Source: Tulasnella sp. 424 (taxonomy: Eukaryota > Basidiomycota > Agaricomycetes > Cantharellales > Tulasnellaceae). Taken from it: 64,000 nucleotides of DNA. Below the pieces are notes generated by a model, which saw only the letters and a program-made list of their open reading frames with translations, did no database searches and was not told where the DNA came from. Positions 55,042 through 64,000 of this stretch are shown one piece after another (the first letter of the stretch is position 1; each line of letters starts with the position of its first letter). The position numbers were made by a program, and so were the translations under genes. The DNA is taken from contig WSUB01000143.1 of the NCBI GenBank assembly GCA_019633425.1, positions 1-64,000 of the forward strand, read 5' to 3'.

Positions 55042-57842
55042 TCATGTGCTTTGCAACTTCTCTCTAACGATCTTCAGCCTGGCCTCAGCTGCTGCTTGTC
55101 CTCGGTCGTGTCCAATACGAGAATACAAGTCGCTTGCCTGCGTGAAACAGTCCTCTGACCCCAAAAAATCAGACCGAGCAGCTACGACGCGACCGAGTAC
55201 CATTAAGATGGATGCTTGAAGCCTTGTGTCCCCGATCCGCTTGGCTATTTCGAGCGCCTGAGAGTAGAATGGCTCCGCCCGACGGTATCTGGACTGCGCG
55301 CGGTACACGTCCCCGAGACCGCGCAAAGCGTTTGCTCTCCCCAGGTCCTGGCCAATGCGGTCATAGACCTCCAATGCCTGGTTATAGCATCTATCGGCGT
55401 CAACGTACTTTGACTGCGCGCGCCGAACATCGCCTAGTCCATGCCAGGCATTTGCCTTTCCTCCCTCATCTCCAACCTGTGTGTACACCTCCAATGCTTC
55501 ATCGTAGCATTCCCCCGCTTTGATGTGGTTCTTTTGTGAATGATGGATATCGGCCAAGCCAAGTAAAGCATCTGCTCTGCCTACTTCATCTTCGATACTG
55601 GTATAGGCATCTAGTGCACGGCGGTAGCTTGTTTGGGCGTCCGGATGCTTGGACTGAGAACGGAAGACGTCGCCCAATGCAACCAGTGCAGCGGCCTCGC
55701 CACCTTTATCCCCGATCTGCGTATATGTATCCATGGCTTGACGGAAGAGTGCTTCAGCGTCGGAGTATTTGGACTGAGCACGGTGAACCTGCCCTAATCC
55801 GTGCATGGCATTCGCTTTGCCCAACTCGTGACCGATGCGTGTGTAGATTTCCAACGCATCGGTGAAGTATGATTCCGCCTCGGCGTTGGCGGACTGAATG
55901 CGGTGGACTTCGCCCAGGGAACGCAGACTGTTCGCTTGCCCTACATCGTTCCCCATTTTTCTATCAATTTGTAGAGCTTCTTTGTAGTATGTCTCTGCTT
56001 CGGAGTACTGGCACTGCATAGATCGAACACGACCCAACCCACGTAGCGCCTCTGCCCTTCCTGCTTCATTTCCGAGGCGCGTGTAAATATCTAAGGCTGC
56101 TGAGTAGAATGATTTTGCTTCGGTTGCCTTGCAGTGTGCAACGTGTACAGCGCCTAACCCAAACATCGCGTTTGCGCGGCCGCTCTCGTCCCCGGCATTT
56201 GTTGCGATTTCGAGAGCTTCGGTGTGGGCGGCCTCTGACTTGGTATACTTGCACTGCATAAGGAATACATCCCCCATTGCGTCCAAGACAATACCCCTGC
56301 CACTCGTATTCCCAATCTTGGTGTAGGTTTCGAGCGCTTTTATGAGAGAGGTCTCCGCCGACGAGTAGTGGGACTGTGCGCAATGGACCTGGCTCTCCAA
56401 GAATATGGCCCAACCAAGCGAATCGAAATCTTGACTGCGGGCGGCAATCTCTCGAGCCTCGCAGAAAAGAGAAAGAGCTTCCTCATACCGAGATTGTGCA
56501 CGGTGCATTTCCCCTAGATCGCACAGGAGCTCGACAGATCGTATCTTGGGAGAGTCATCGTGAGGGGATGGGGTCGTTGATGGCTACAAACCAGATGATC
56601 AGGATTGAATGACCAGAGGCGTTTCAAGGAGATGAGCGAACCATCCAGCTAAGTATTGCTCTGCATGCTGAGGCGCTAAGGCGATCTCTCGGGTCCGCCT
56701 TCCAGCAGTCCGTCATCAAGCCGCAGAGTTGTAGTATTTGAGACATTTGGGTGTCTTTGCGAATATTGGGAAGCTTCGCCTGGGCGATGCTCAACGTGAG
56801 CTGGCCAATACTATTCGCTTCGGGAAACGGGAAACGGCCGGTGAGAGCCTAATAGTGAAGAGCCTTAGTCAGAAGATTCAGTGGCCCCAACGAAGCTAGA
56901 CTTTCCTCCCAACAGATCCACCCAAATGCCCAGATATCTCCGGGTAGATCGAATATCTCTTCCAGCATCACCTCAGGGGCTTCCCAACGAAGGGTGCCAT
57001 GTGGACCGGTCAAGGTGAGCGTGTCGTTCTCGGCGGAAAACTCCACATAGAAAGAATGAGCAGCGCTTTTGATCGGCATCAATAGACTTGATTCCTTTGT
57101 GGTGCCCGATCCGTTTGCTTCATCTTCGGTGGTGTTGCCCACAACACGGGCTGAACCAAAATCGGTAATTACTGCATGGTAGTCGTAGTTAACGAGGATA
57201 TTGAGCTTTCAGAAAATGATATCAGACCCTTGACGAATTTCGAGAACACGCCAAATGACTAACAGACTTGAGGTCCCCATGGCAAATAGGTGATTGTTGT
57301 GTGTGAAGATACTCAATGCCAGAAATGGCGTCTCTGATCTGGCACCATGAAGAGGACCGTTGGATTAACTTTTGCACTCATGAGATTCTAGCTTATGTAC
57401 ACTCTCATGCTTACCAAAGATATGCGTTCGGGGATTTCCCAGTGTCCTGATCCCAAAAACTCGCGAAGGTTGCCATTCGGCTCCCAAGGAAAGATCAGCC
57501 ATGCGATCCTTTTTGCCCTGTCTTCAACAAATCCAAGCAACCTTACGATGTTGGGGTGGAAGAGGCTGTGCAGTAGGCGGGCTTCGTGGGCGAATGCCTG
57601 CAAAAAAGTAGGTAAGTCAAAGTTGCCGACCGACACCACATAGCGCGAACATTATAAAACTGTCTCAAGCTGGAGTCACCGGTAAAGTAGAGCTTCTTCA
57701 CTGCGACTCTCGCCTCAGATTGAGACTCGTCGGTTGGTAGAGGGATTAGCGAAGCAAGCGTAACCTCGCCTTTCCCTCCGCGTGCACGATGCTGAGTCCC
57801 AAAACTTTTTATCCTGTCTGGATTGATTCTCATAAAGGGCAT
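55042..57842 (-). CDS. Protein kinase-TPR fusion protein, about 832 aa
   Basis: Model: complement(join(55042..56583,56642..56848,56906..57205,57264..57338,57415..57597,57651..57842)), 2499 nt. Kinase part: VAVKKL (Lys about 49), FAHEARLLHSLFHPNIVRLL, ICHGDLKSLNILVN (HGD instead of HRD, Asp about 147), ITDFGSAR (Asp about 165), RWEAPEVM, DIWAFGWICWE. TPR part from about residue 320: at least ten repeats of about 40 residues, each with GxxxxEAxxxYxxALExYxxIG-like spacing (ANAMHGLGQVHRAQSKYSDA, ALRGLGDVYRAQSRYRRA). One junction (56906/56848) needs a donor reading GAGGAAAGT after WE; no GT fits in phase, so this intron is non-standard or the gene carries a small lesion there. An upstream exon (57921-58118) would add an N-terminus in phase. 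Likely a signalling protein; partner unknown. Confidence 0.8.
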
Positions 57843-58165
57843 AGAGTCGAATACGTTTTGCTAGAGTGATAATACAGATGAGTGAACTCTTTAGTTGAAC
57901 CTCCCGACGCAGAAACCTACGGCCCCCATGGCGTTTTGATTCTCCTCGTCAACCATCACGTAGAGATCCTCAGAGAGACACTTGGAAAATGGTGCGATTC
58001 TGGGGGTGAAAGCCTTGATCGCCGTCACGATTGGAAAGGGGCTGGAGTGGGGTGACGGACAACTCGGGGATTTCGCGGGCTCACGGTACGGGTGACGCGT
58101 CTCAGTCCAAGTCCTCATTTAGCCTACGCGTCCAGCTTTCATCTGTCCACACTTACCAACGAGCC
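57843..58165. promoter_or_regulatory. Divergent promoter kinase-TPR / proteasome beta-7
   Basis: 323 bp between opposite starts; shrinks to 47 bp if the optional upstream exon of the kinase gene is real, which is a reason to doubt that exon. Confidence 0.5.
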
Positions 58166-59270
58166 ATGGATCACTTTCCAACTAACTGGGGCCGCCCTGT
58201 GAGTAACGCTACCCGAGTCGACCGTCTGGAGATGTTCAAGGACGTTGTCTCACCCGTCATAGCGCAACGAAGCAGTCGATCTGTACAACACCTATCCGAT
58301 TCCCCTCCGTCCTGATAACGGCACGTACGGGAGACCCAAGGACTCATTTGAGGAAGGAGTTCAGCATACAAGGTCTGTCTCCAACTAGTCCTGAATGTTC
58401 TGGCAACGCTCATTCGCCTTCAAGGCAGCCTATCGTAACAGGTACCTCCGTATTGGCGATTAAGTTCAAGGACGGCGTGATCGTCGCAGCGGACAACTTG
58501 GGTTAGCAATGAGCTCTTAACGTGCTGCCGACCTTCCTGACCCAGGAACACCTTTCAGCATCCTATGGTTCTCTGGCACGCTTCAAGGATATTCAACGTC
58601 TCCATGCTGTCGGCACGCATACCGTGATCGGTGCAGGCGGAGACATAAGTGACTTCCAGCATATACAACATGATTTGGATAGCCTTATGTACGTGTGTCA
58701 AGTCACTAGCTGATATATTGACCTTCTGATAATCTCCTTGAACTTAATGCTTAGCATCTCCGAATTCTCTGAAGCTGACGGCTCCACTCTGGGTCCAGCG
58801 GAGATCTACGAGTATCTCAGTCAGATCATGTACGCTCGCCGCAGCAAGATGAATCCGTTGTGGAACTCTATCCTTGTGGGCGGTTGGAAGGATGGAAAAT
58901 CATTCCTTGGCTACGTTGACCTCCTTGGGACGACCTACTCTGCCTCAACTCTCGCGACTGGATACGGGTCCTACATCGCCCAACCATTATTGAGGAAAGC
59001 AGTGGAGGGACGAGAACACGAGCTTACGGAGGAGGAGGGCGTCAAAATCGTGGAAGAGAGCCTCAAGGTGCTGTTCTACCGCGACGCAAGGAGTTTGAAT
59101 AAGGTACGTCTAATGACTTGTTACAAACCCCGGCGGAACTGATGAATTTTCCGTAGTATCAAATTGCTGTTGTGACGGAGAAGGGAGTGTCGATCTCTGA
59201 CTCGAGGATCGCGCCAACCGAATGGTCGTTCGCAGAAGGAATTCGTGGTTACGGAGCGCAGACACAATAA
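58166..59270 (+). CDS. PRE4: 20S proteasome subunit beta-7 (Pre4/PSMB4 type), 270 aa
   Basis: Model: join(58166..58198,58263..58372,58425..58501,58559..58688,58755..59103,59157..59270), 813 nt. N-terminal propeptide MDHFPTNWGRP, NTYPIPLRPDNGTYG, then the mature core starting about QPIVTGTSVLAIKFKDGVIV, AADNLASYGSLARF, VIGAGGDISDFQHIQ, MYARRSKMNPLWNSILVGG, FLGYVDLLGTTYSASTLATG, VLFYRDARSLNKYQIAVVTE, and the end AEGIRGYGAQTQ. Wording and length fit yeast Pre4 / human PSMB4, a non-catalytic ring subunit: there is no Thr exposed as the first mature residue with its Lys/Asp set. Acts in the nuclear and cytosolic 20S core. The 52-nt intron after HTR is small but in phase. Confidence 0.93.
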
Positions 59271-59348
59271 GTAACGATGTCGTCGACTAAATGTATTTGC
59301 AATTCATGGTATCGTTGCACATCTTCGACCATGAGCATTAGGGCTCGG

Positions 59349-60786
59349 TTAAATCTTCCGACACGAGCGCTTATGCTCCGGCCAAGCTAGTCGCTGGCAC
59401 TCCTTGCCACAGAATGAAGCAGCCTGAGTGGTTTGGCGACACGAGCCAGAGCAGGTCATCCATCGTCCCACAAACCCACAATGATAGCACCGTACCCAGG
59501 GTCCGAGCTGTGAAAACCTGGGATCTGCGGATTCAAAATCTGATTCGTTGAAGCCAGACTTTGGGGCATCAATGACCAATTCCCAAAGATCACCAAAAAG
59601 CTTAAATTGGTTCGGATTCCGGGATGGCGCGTAACCTGTGTCCATCACTTTCAACCGAATGGAGGGGGGGGGGGCATTAGCAGCGGAGTCTCGAGTTGGG
59701 AGAAGAAACATCGATTTACATCCTCCGAAAAGATAGGTTCTTCCCGTGCTTGGGTCCGTAAACATCTCTCCACAAGAGCGGTACGTCGGGAACCCCTTGG
59801 TGATAACCTGCAGCCAACGCTTATTCTCTGCGCACCATGCGAAGGTGTCCGCGAAGTAGCTGCCTATTCTCATCGCACCAGCTTCAGGTTGAGACGATGG
59901 CATTCTCGCGTTGTAGCCTATGTAAATGCAGGCTTAGCGATATGGTGAACGCAAAGAGCAGCTGGATACATACCTCCAAAGATCAAAGCCTTCTTCCAAG
60001 CGCCATTGAAGGTGTGCGCGGATTGTGTACGGAAACAGGGCCCATTGCCAGCGAACTTTTCTTCCACCCAGTTGTGAGCGACCAGATCAAACGACCAGAT
60101 GTCGAGGTACATGTAATCGGCGCCAGGACCTTGATCTTTCCTTTTTGCCGAGCCCAAGCTAAGGTAAAATTTGTCGTCCGCAATCCACGAGCACGCGTAT
60201 GCTCGAGGTCCCGGGATTGTTACGTCCCCCTTAACCTCAGGAGTCCCTGACCAGACATCCCATAGCAATGTTTTGATGTCAAGAGACATCATCACATTTC
60301 TTCCGTATTCTCCCCATTCCTCCCTTCCCCCGAACACGTAAATTTTGCCCTTGTATAGGTGAGCAGCGAACGCAATGAGATAATTCTTTGGTATGAGCTT
60401 GCGCCATGGATCTCCGTTTCGTAATTGGGTGGCGACCTCAGACCAGGTCTCGGTATTGAAGTCAAATACTCGAAGAACGTTCTGCCCTTGAAATAGGTGA
60501 CCATTCCCTTCGTAAACAATCAGAGGCTGGTGGTAGATCGGTGGGGTACGAGGTGGAGGACCAGTGACAGGACGCCATCCGTTCAAATCTTTGAGGTCCA
60601 AAGCCCAGCCATCCGTTAGACTACTCATGTTGGAGTGTTCCCCTCCGAAGACGTAGAAGCAGCCTAAATCAGACAATTATTGGTTTATAATTCAAATTAT
60701 CATGTGGTCCTTGTGTACTTACCTTTGTAAACAGTGGTGGAAGGCCCGATCCGCGGTGTTAATAGAGTTGTCGGTGTGGCCGTTCC
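59349..60786 (-). CDS. Kelch-repeat/MYND-finger protein, C-terminal part of a possibly split gene
   Basis: Exons complement(59349..59917,59974..60663,60723..60786). Kelch-like blades: CFYVFGGEHSNMSSLTDGWA, HLYKGKIYVFGGREEWGEYG, RAYACSWIADDKFYLSLGSA, SAHTFNGAWKKALIFGGYNA, RTYLFGGCKSMFLL. The C-terminus holds a MYND-type zinc finger: CYHCGFVGRW, SFCGKECQRLAWPEHKRSC. The upstream exon (TATPTTLLTPRIGPSTTVYK) continues in the same frame as the neighbouring gene at 60790-61827, separated only by a TGA at 60787-60789. Families of this type usually have an N-terminal helical part, kelch blades and a MYND finger in one chain. So either one gene carries a premature stop here, or two proteins are made. 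The C-part has no obvious start Met before the first blade. Convergent with the proteasome gene, 78 bp apart. Confidence 0.72.
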
Positions 60787-61827
60787 TCACAATTTTCTCC
60801 ACGCCCCTTTAATCTGCAAGTCTGGATTGATAATCCTGATCTCTTCGATATTTCGTGGGTCAGGATGACGCATATCCATGTATTTGCGCGCTGAGCCTCG
60901 GATATCCGCCTTCAGGACGTCAGAATTACGAAATACGATAGCTCGGTGAGTCATTGCTTCATAAATGGCGGCATAGGCGGCGGAAGTATTTCCAAGTTTC
61001 CATAAGACATTTTCCCACCGCATCATCATTTTGAGGTAAAGCTAGAACCTGTTATGGTGAACTGGTGTTTCTTTAGCAAGGATCAATACGTACGATGTTG
61101 AACTCCTCATACGGGTAGAGCACCCCATGCCACGCTGTTTAGGATGCCGATCTGTTGACAAGTGCATCATCGAAACGAGAAGGGAGAATGCTCACGTAGA
61201 AAAGAAGGTTGCTTCGCGGTTCCCGACGATCTGTGCAAGCACATGCATTCATTCAGCCAATCGAGCGCCTGCCGGCATGAAAGTCAGGACCGAAATCCAT
61301 GTAACAAAGGAGCAGTGACCACGTACCTCCGGAAGTCTCTCCTTTTTTATAAACGACTGTGCAATGTTGTTTGCGCATGCTATGAGGTCGTCGTATTCGT
61401 CCAAGCCGGTATCCGCCATCGCTTGAACGAAAGCAGTGGGATGGGGTAAAGTGCTCCCCTGTGGCTCAGAGAGGCTGTATCGCATGGATTGTTTCCAGGA
61501 TTCTATGGCGTCATCCAGCTTCCCTTCCTTAAACAGTGCCGCACCGCGATCTCGCCATATTCCACCCATGATGATGGCCTTTCCGTTCCGAGGTAAGGTC
61601 TTGACATATTCCTCGACGTCTTCGGCCTTTCCCAAGATGAACACTTCTTCATAGAGCTGTCTTTGGAGCTCGTCATTTCGAAGCTTGGCCGTATCGAAGC
61701 TGGTGGTAGTGAAATTATTCAATGGACCGGTCTCTATCTGTTCCATCAGTCCCGCGATCCACTGGTCTATTGGTCTGGGTGCGTGCTCGGGCCGCTTGCG
61801 GGGATCATCCTTCTTCTTCGTCTTCAT
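60787..61827 (-). CDS. TPR-like N-terminal part of the kelch-MYND gene, 289 aa to the in-frame stop
   Basis: Model: complement(join(60787..61041,61094..61134,61196..61268,61327..61827)), 870 nt including TGA. Starts MKTKKKDDPRKRPEHAPRP. Helical, TPR-like region: GAALFKEGKLDDAIESWKQS, DEYDDLIACANNIAQSFIKK, ALDWLNECMCL, VLWKLGNTSAAYAAIYEAMT. The last residues, INPDLQIKGAWRKL, resemble the linker that normally leads straight into kelch blades, and the frame stays open after the TGA. I see no intron that would remove the stop. Confidence 0.68.
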
Positions 61828-62649
61828 GTCTCAAGGTGTCAGAAGATGGTTCAACTGGGCTGGTTCGGGCTGGTAAAACAACTGAGGCAGTAGTATCGTT
61901 CAGGCCAGTAACGCATCCGATGAAACAGCAGCCGGGTTGCTCACGGGGAAACCGGACTTAGGTGGAGGTCCCAAAAGTTTCCTAATATGTGCACCGGTGG
62001 AATTCAGCTGCCCACGGCTGCACTGATTGGTTCCGAGACATCACGCCAACCGCGGGAGCCACTGGAAGAGTGACGAGGGGGGCTGCTCGCCGTAATAACA
62101 TTTACCTAACTATGAGCCTCAAATAGTTAGTTCTTTACTATCCTGATCAACCCGCAAATGGATGTCCAGGAGAATAGTGAACGCCGACCAGCTACGGATA
62201 GTCTCCTCCTCCTTCGCTCCCCAGCTGTTAACAGGCCGTGTTGGATACGCCGGGGTCGGCTGGTAGCTGGCTCGTCCGAATAGCAGGTGGGGAACTAATG
62301 CAGAACTATCTACGACAAACCGCGGGAATATATAGGTCCCGGCGGCATACCGCTCCAGTGTATGAGAGATATCCTATCTTAACTAAATACCGGATGTTGA
62401 ATGACGTTGTGATTGTAACTACTGATAAATCCTCTCAGCTGGGCTCGATGTTCTGTAAATCCACAGCAACCGTGGGATGTAGCTGCGGCGCTCTGAAGCT
62501 GAAATCAGGCTGAAAGATAGGGGTTAGCGGAGCAACGAACTGCCCGATCCCGGCCGCCGTTGTAACCATGTGTGATCAAATCGGCATTATTGAGCAGTAC
62601 CCCCAGAATTGTGATGCGGACGCGAAAGCGGAGGCTATCCTTGTGCTGA
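61828..62649. other. Intergenic, nothing recognised
   Basis: Promoter side of the TPR/kelch gene and of the F-box pseudogene. Frames at 62238-62513 are not supported. Confidence 0.45.
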
Positions 62650-64000
62650 GTGCCCCGGCTCATATTCACAATTCCTCGTAGGGAAAGGAGGGGAGGGGAC
62701 GATAGTCGAGGACTCAGAGATCAGACTAGTGTCCAACTCCAGCCACAAGAAGCCAACATAAAGAATGAGCTGGACCTTCGTTTCAAGCAAAATGCAGCCC
62801 TTCCCATCCACTCCTTACCTACGGAGATTTCTCTTCAAGTCATTCACCACCACATGCGACCCTGCCCTGTTATCAGCGTCTCATCCGCCTCTCGGGAGTC
62901 TGTTCACACTGGTGCAACGTCATTCGAAATTCACCATCACTGTGGAACCGAATACACTGATCAAATTCGTTGGAGGTTGTTGGGATTGCATTACGGAGGT
63001 TGTCCAGCCATTACTTACACGTTGTGTTGCACCCACCATGAACCTGCACAGGAAGCAGGGAAACATGCCCTCATTCGTTACGGGGCTGGATATGCATAGG
63101 GATTGGTGGCGGAGCATGGATGTCTCGGTCCCAACTTCATGGTTGGGAGAAGTCATTACCTCCTTGGGAGAGTCAGCTCTCGGTTTGGAGAAGCTATCGT
63201 TGATCCATCATGGCACTACCTCTAGCACTACGGAAATTGATTTATTTGGAGGAACAGCGCCTCCCTGAGACGACTTTACTCTGAACGGCGTATCGATTCG
63301 CTGGGATAGTGAGGTTCTTTACGAGTTGACTGTCCTCGATCTCTCCTGGATCTATTTCCCTTCCACAAACACGATCCTCAACGTCCTGTCCCACTCCCCA
63401 CAGCTCCAGACCGCAGCTATTGATCATTGCATCACCGACGCAAGGACCAACTCCACATCTCCTTCCATCTAGCTTCTAAACTTGTTGGCGCTCCAACTTG
63501 GACTTGATAGTCTGAGTGCAAATAGAAGCACCAGGACGATGCTCCCTAGCCACTTCTCTCCTGGAGGATGAAGATATCGAGGGCTTCCTGCAGCGAAGAT
63601 TGTTCAAGTGGATGTCAAAGTGGAGAGATCTAACACTGGTGCCCTTTGAAGGGTTGTTGTTGGAGATCGAAGGTGGTGTTTTGCGGCTGGAACTCTCTAC
63701 CGCAGATTGTTCGGAGCCGCTCACCCTCGCCGTTCATGGTTTCTGGGCTTCATGGGTCGATCAATTTTGGGTGGCATTGCCACGTCTCATCGAAGCTCTT
63801 GCTTCTTGGATCAAGGACACCACAACGCTTCGCCTAAGGCTTGGATATTCACCTTTGGGCTGTCACGCCTTGTCTTTCAAACAGTTTATTATTGAGCAAG
63901 TCTCGCGGCTACCTCTGGTCACGTCGTTGGAGGTCTCGGGCGTTGACGTCGATTCCCTCCTACATGGTCTCAGACTTGGAGATGTTTCCTCCCTCTTCAA
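62650..64000 (+). pseudogene. Degraded F-box/leucine-rich gene running off the window
   Basis: N-terminal part in one frame: NIKNELDLRFKQNAALPIHS, LPTEISLQVIHH. The F-box then continues in a second frame: RLIRLSGVCSHWCNVIRNSP, SLWNRIH-stop. Leucine-rich fragments follow in other frames: GESALGLEKLSLIHHG, LYELTVLDLSWIYFP, ILNVLSHSPQLQTAAIDHC, and near the edge VSRLPLVTSLEVSGVDVDSL. At least two frame changes and several stops. Introns could account for some breaks, but not the shift inside the F-box. The 3' end lies beyond 64000. Confidence 0.6.

Noticed and set aside
57921..58118. Upstream exon extending the kinase-TPR protein
   Set aside because: In phase and with splice sites, but it would leave only 47 bp to the divergent proteasome start and shows no conserved motif; left out of the model.
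1..64000. tRNA, rRNA or other structured RNA genes
   Set aside because: No cloverleaf with A/B boxes, rRNA-like or snRNA-like sequence was recognised by eye; tRNAscan-SE and Infernal would be needed to exclude small ones.

Overview
The window reads as nuclear DNA of an Agaricomycete (basidiomycete fungus). Genes carry many 45-110 nt GT..AG introns. The right end holds recognisable fungal housekeeping genes: an EAF3/MRG15 chromatin factor, proteasome subunit beta-7 (Pre4/PSMB4 type), a kinase-TPR fusion and a kelch-MYND protein. A protein kinase fused to TPRs with an HGDLKSLN loop is a pattern I associate with Cantharellales-like fungi; the order is inference only. All gene models were spliced by hand; exon sums divisible by three and shared intron phases are the main support.

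Layout. (1) About 2.2-48.6 kb is an accessory region dominated by one multicopy family, here called DGL (double gag-like, a working label). Fourteen loci retain the N-terminal part: DGL-1 to -11 on the minus strand (2.2-32.2 kb) and DGL-12 to -14 on the plus strand (36.2-48.6 kb). Twelve splice into complete proteins of 343-372 aa, two are pseudogenes, and several relics lie between them. Each protein has two tandem helical repeats resembling a retrotransposon Gag/capsid domain, then a Pro/Ala linker, a basic beta-like module ending in IPD, and a C-terminal part ending in a short exon coding [F/L]-E-P-[I/V/L]-stop. Most copies share seven exons, the first only 7-13 nt. (2) Inside this array sits a complete 7.2-kb DNA transposon (7907-15103). 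It has 166-bp terminal inverted repeats and a perfect 6-bp target duplication (AACGTC). It carries an rve/DDE transposase gene, an acidic accessory gene and a BTB/POZ-like gene. (3) A decayed, 5'-truncated LINE with RNase H (about 42.4-46.99 kb) lies just upstream of DGL-14. (4) A single-copy gene of unknown function with a long pyrimidine-rich leader (34.6-35.15 kb) separates the minus-strand from the plus-strand DGL genes. (5) From 49.7 to 61.8 kb lies a compact housekeeping block of six loci, three pairs of them divergent or convergent, followed by a degraded F-box gene running off the right edge.

How it fits together. Segmental copies (21.4-23.6 with 30.3-32.3 kb; 40.1-41.8 with 47.0-48.6 kb; 37.3-37.9 with 39.2-39.9 kb) and orphan first-exon/promoter modules (29.75-30.25 and 32.3-32.85 kb) show that DGL genes spread by DNA-level duplication. 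They are not retrocopies: introns are kept, and no LTR, RT or integrase accompanies them. The best candidate for an undescribed system is this locally expanded family with a duplicated Gag-like fold. The transposon with BTB cargo is second.
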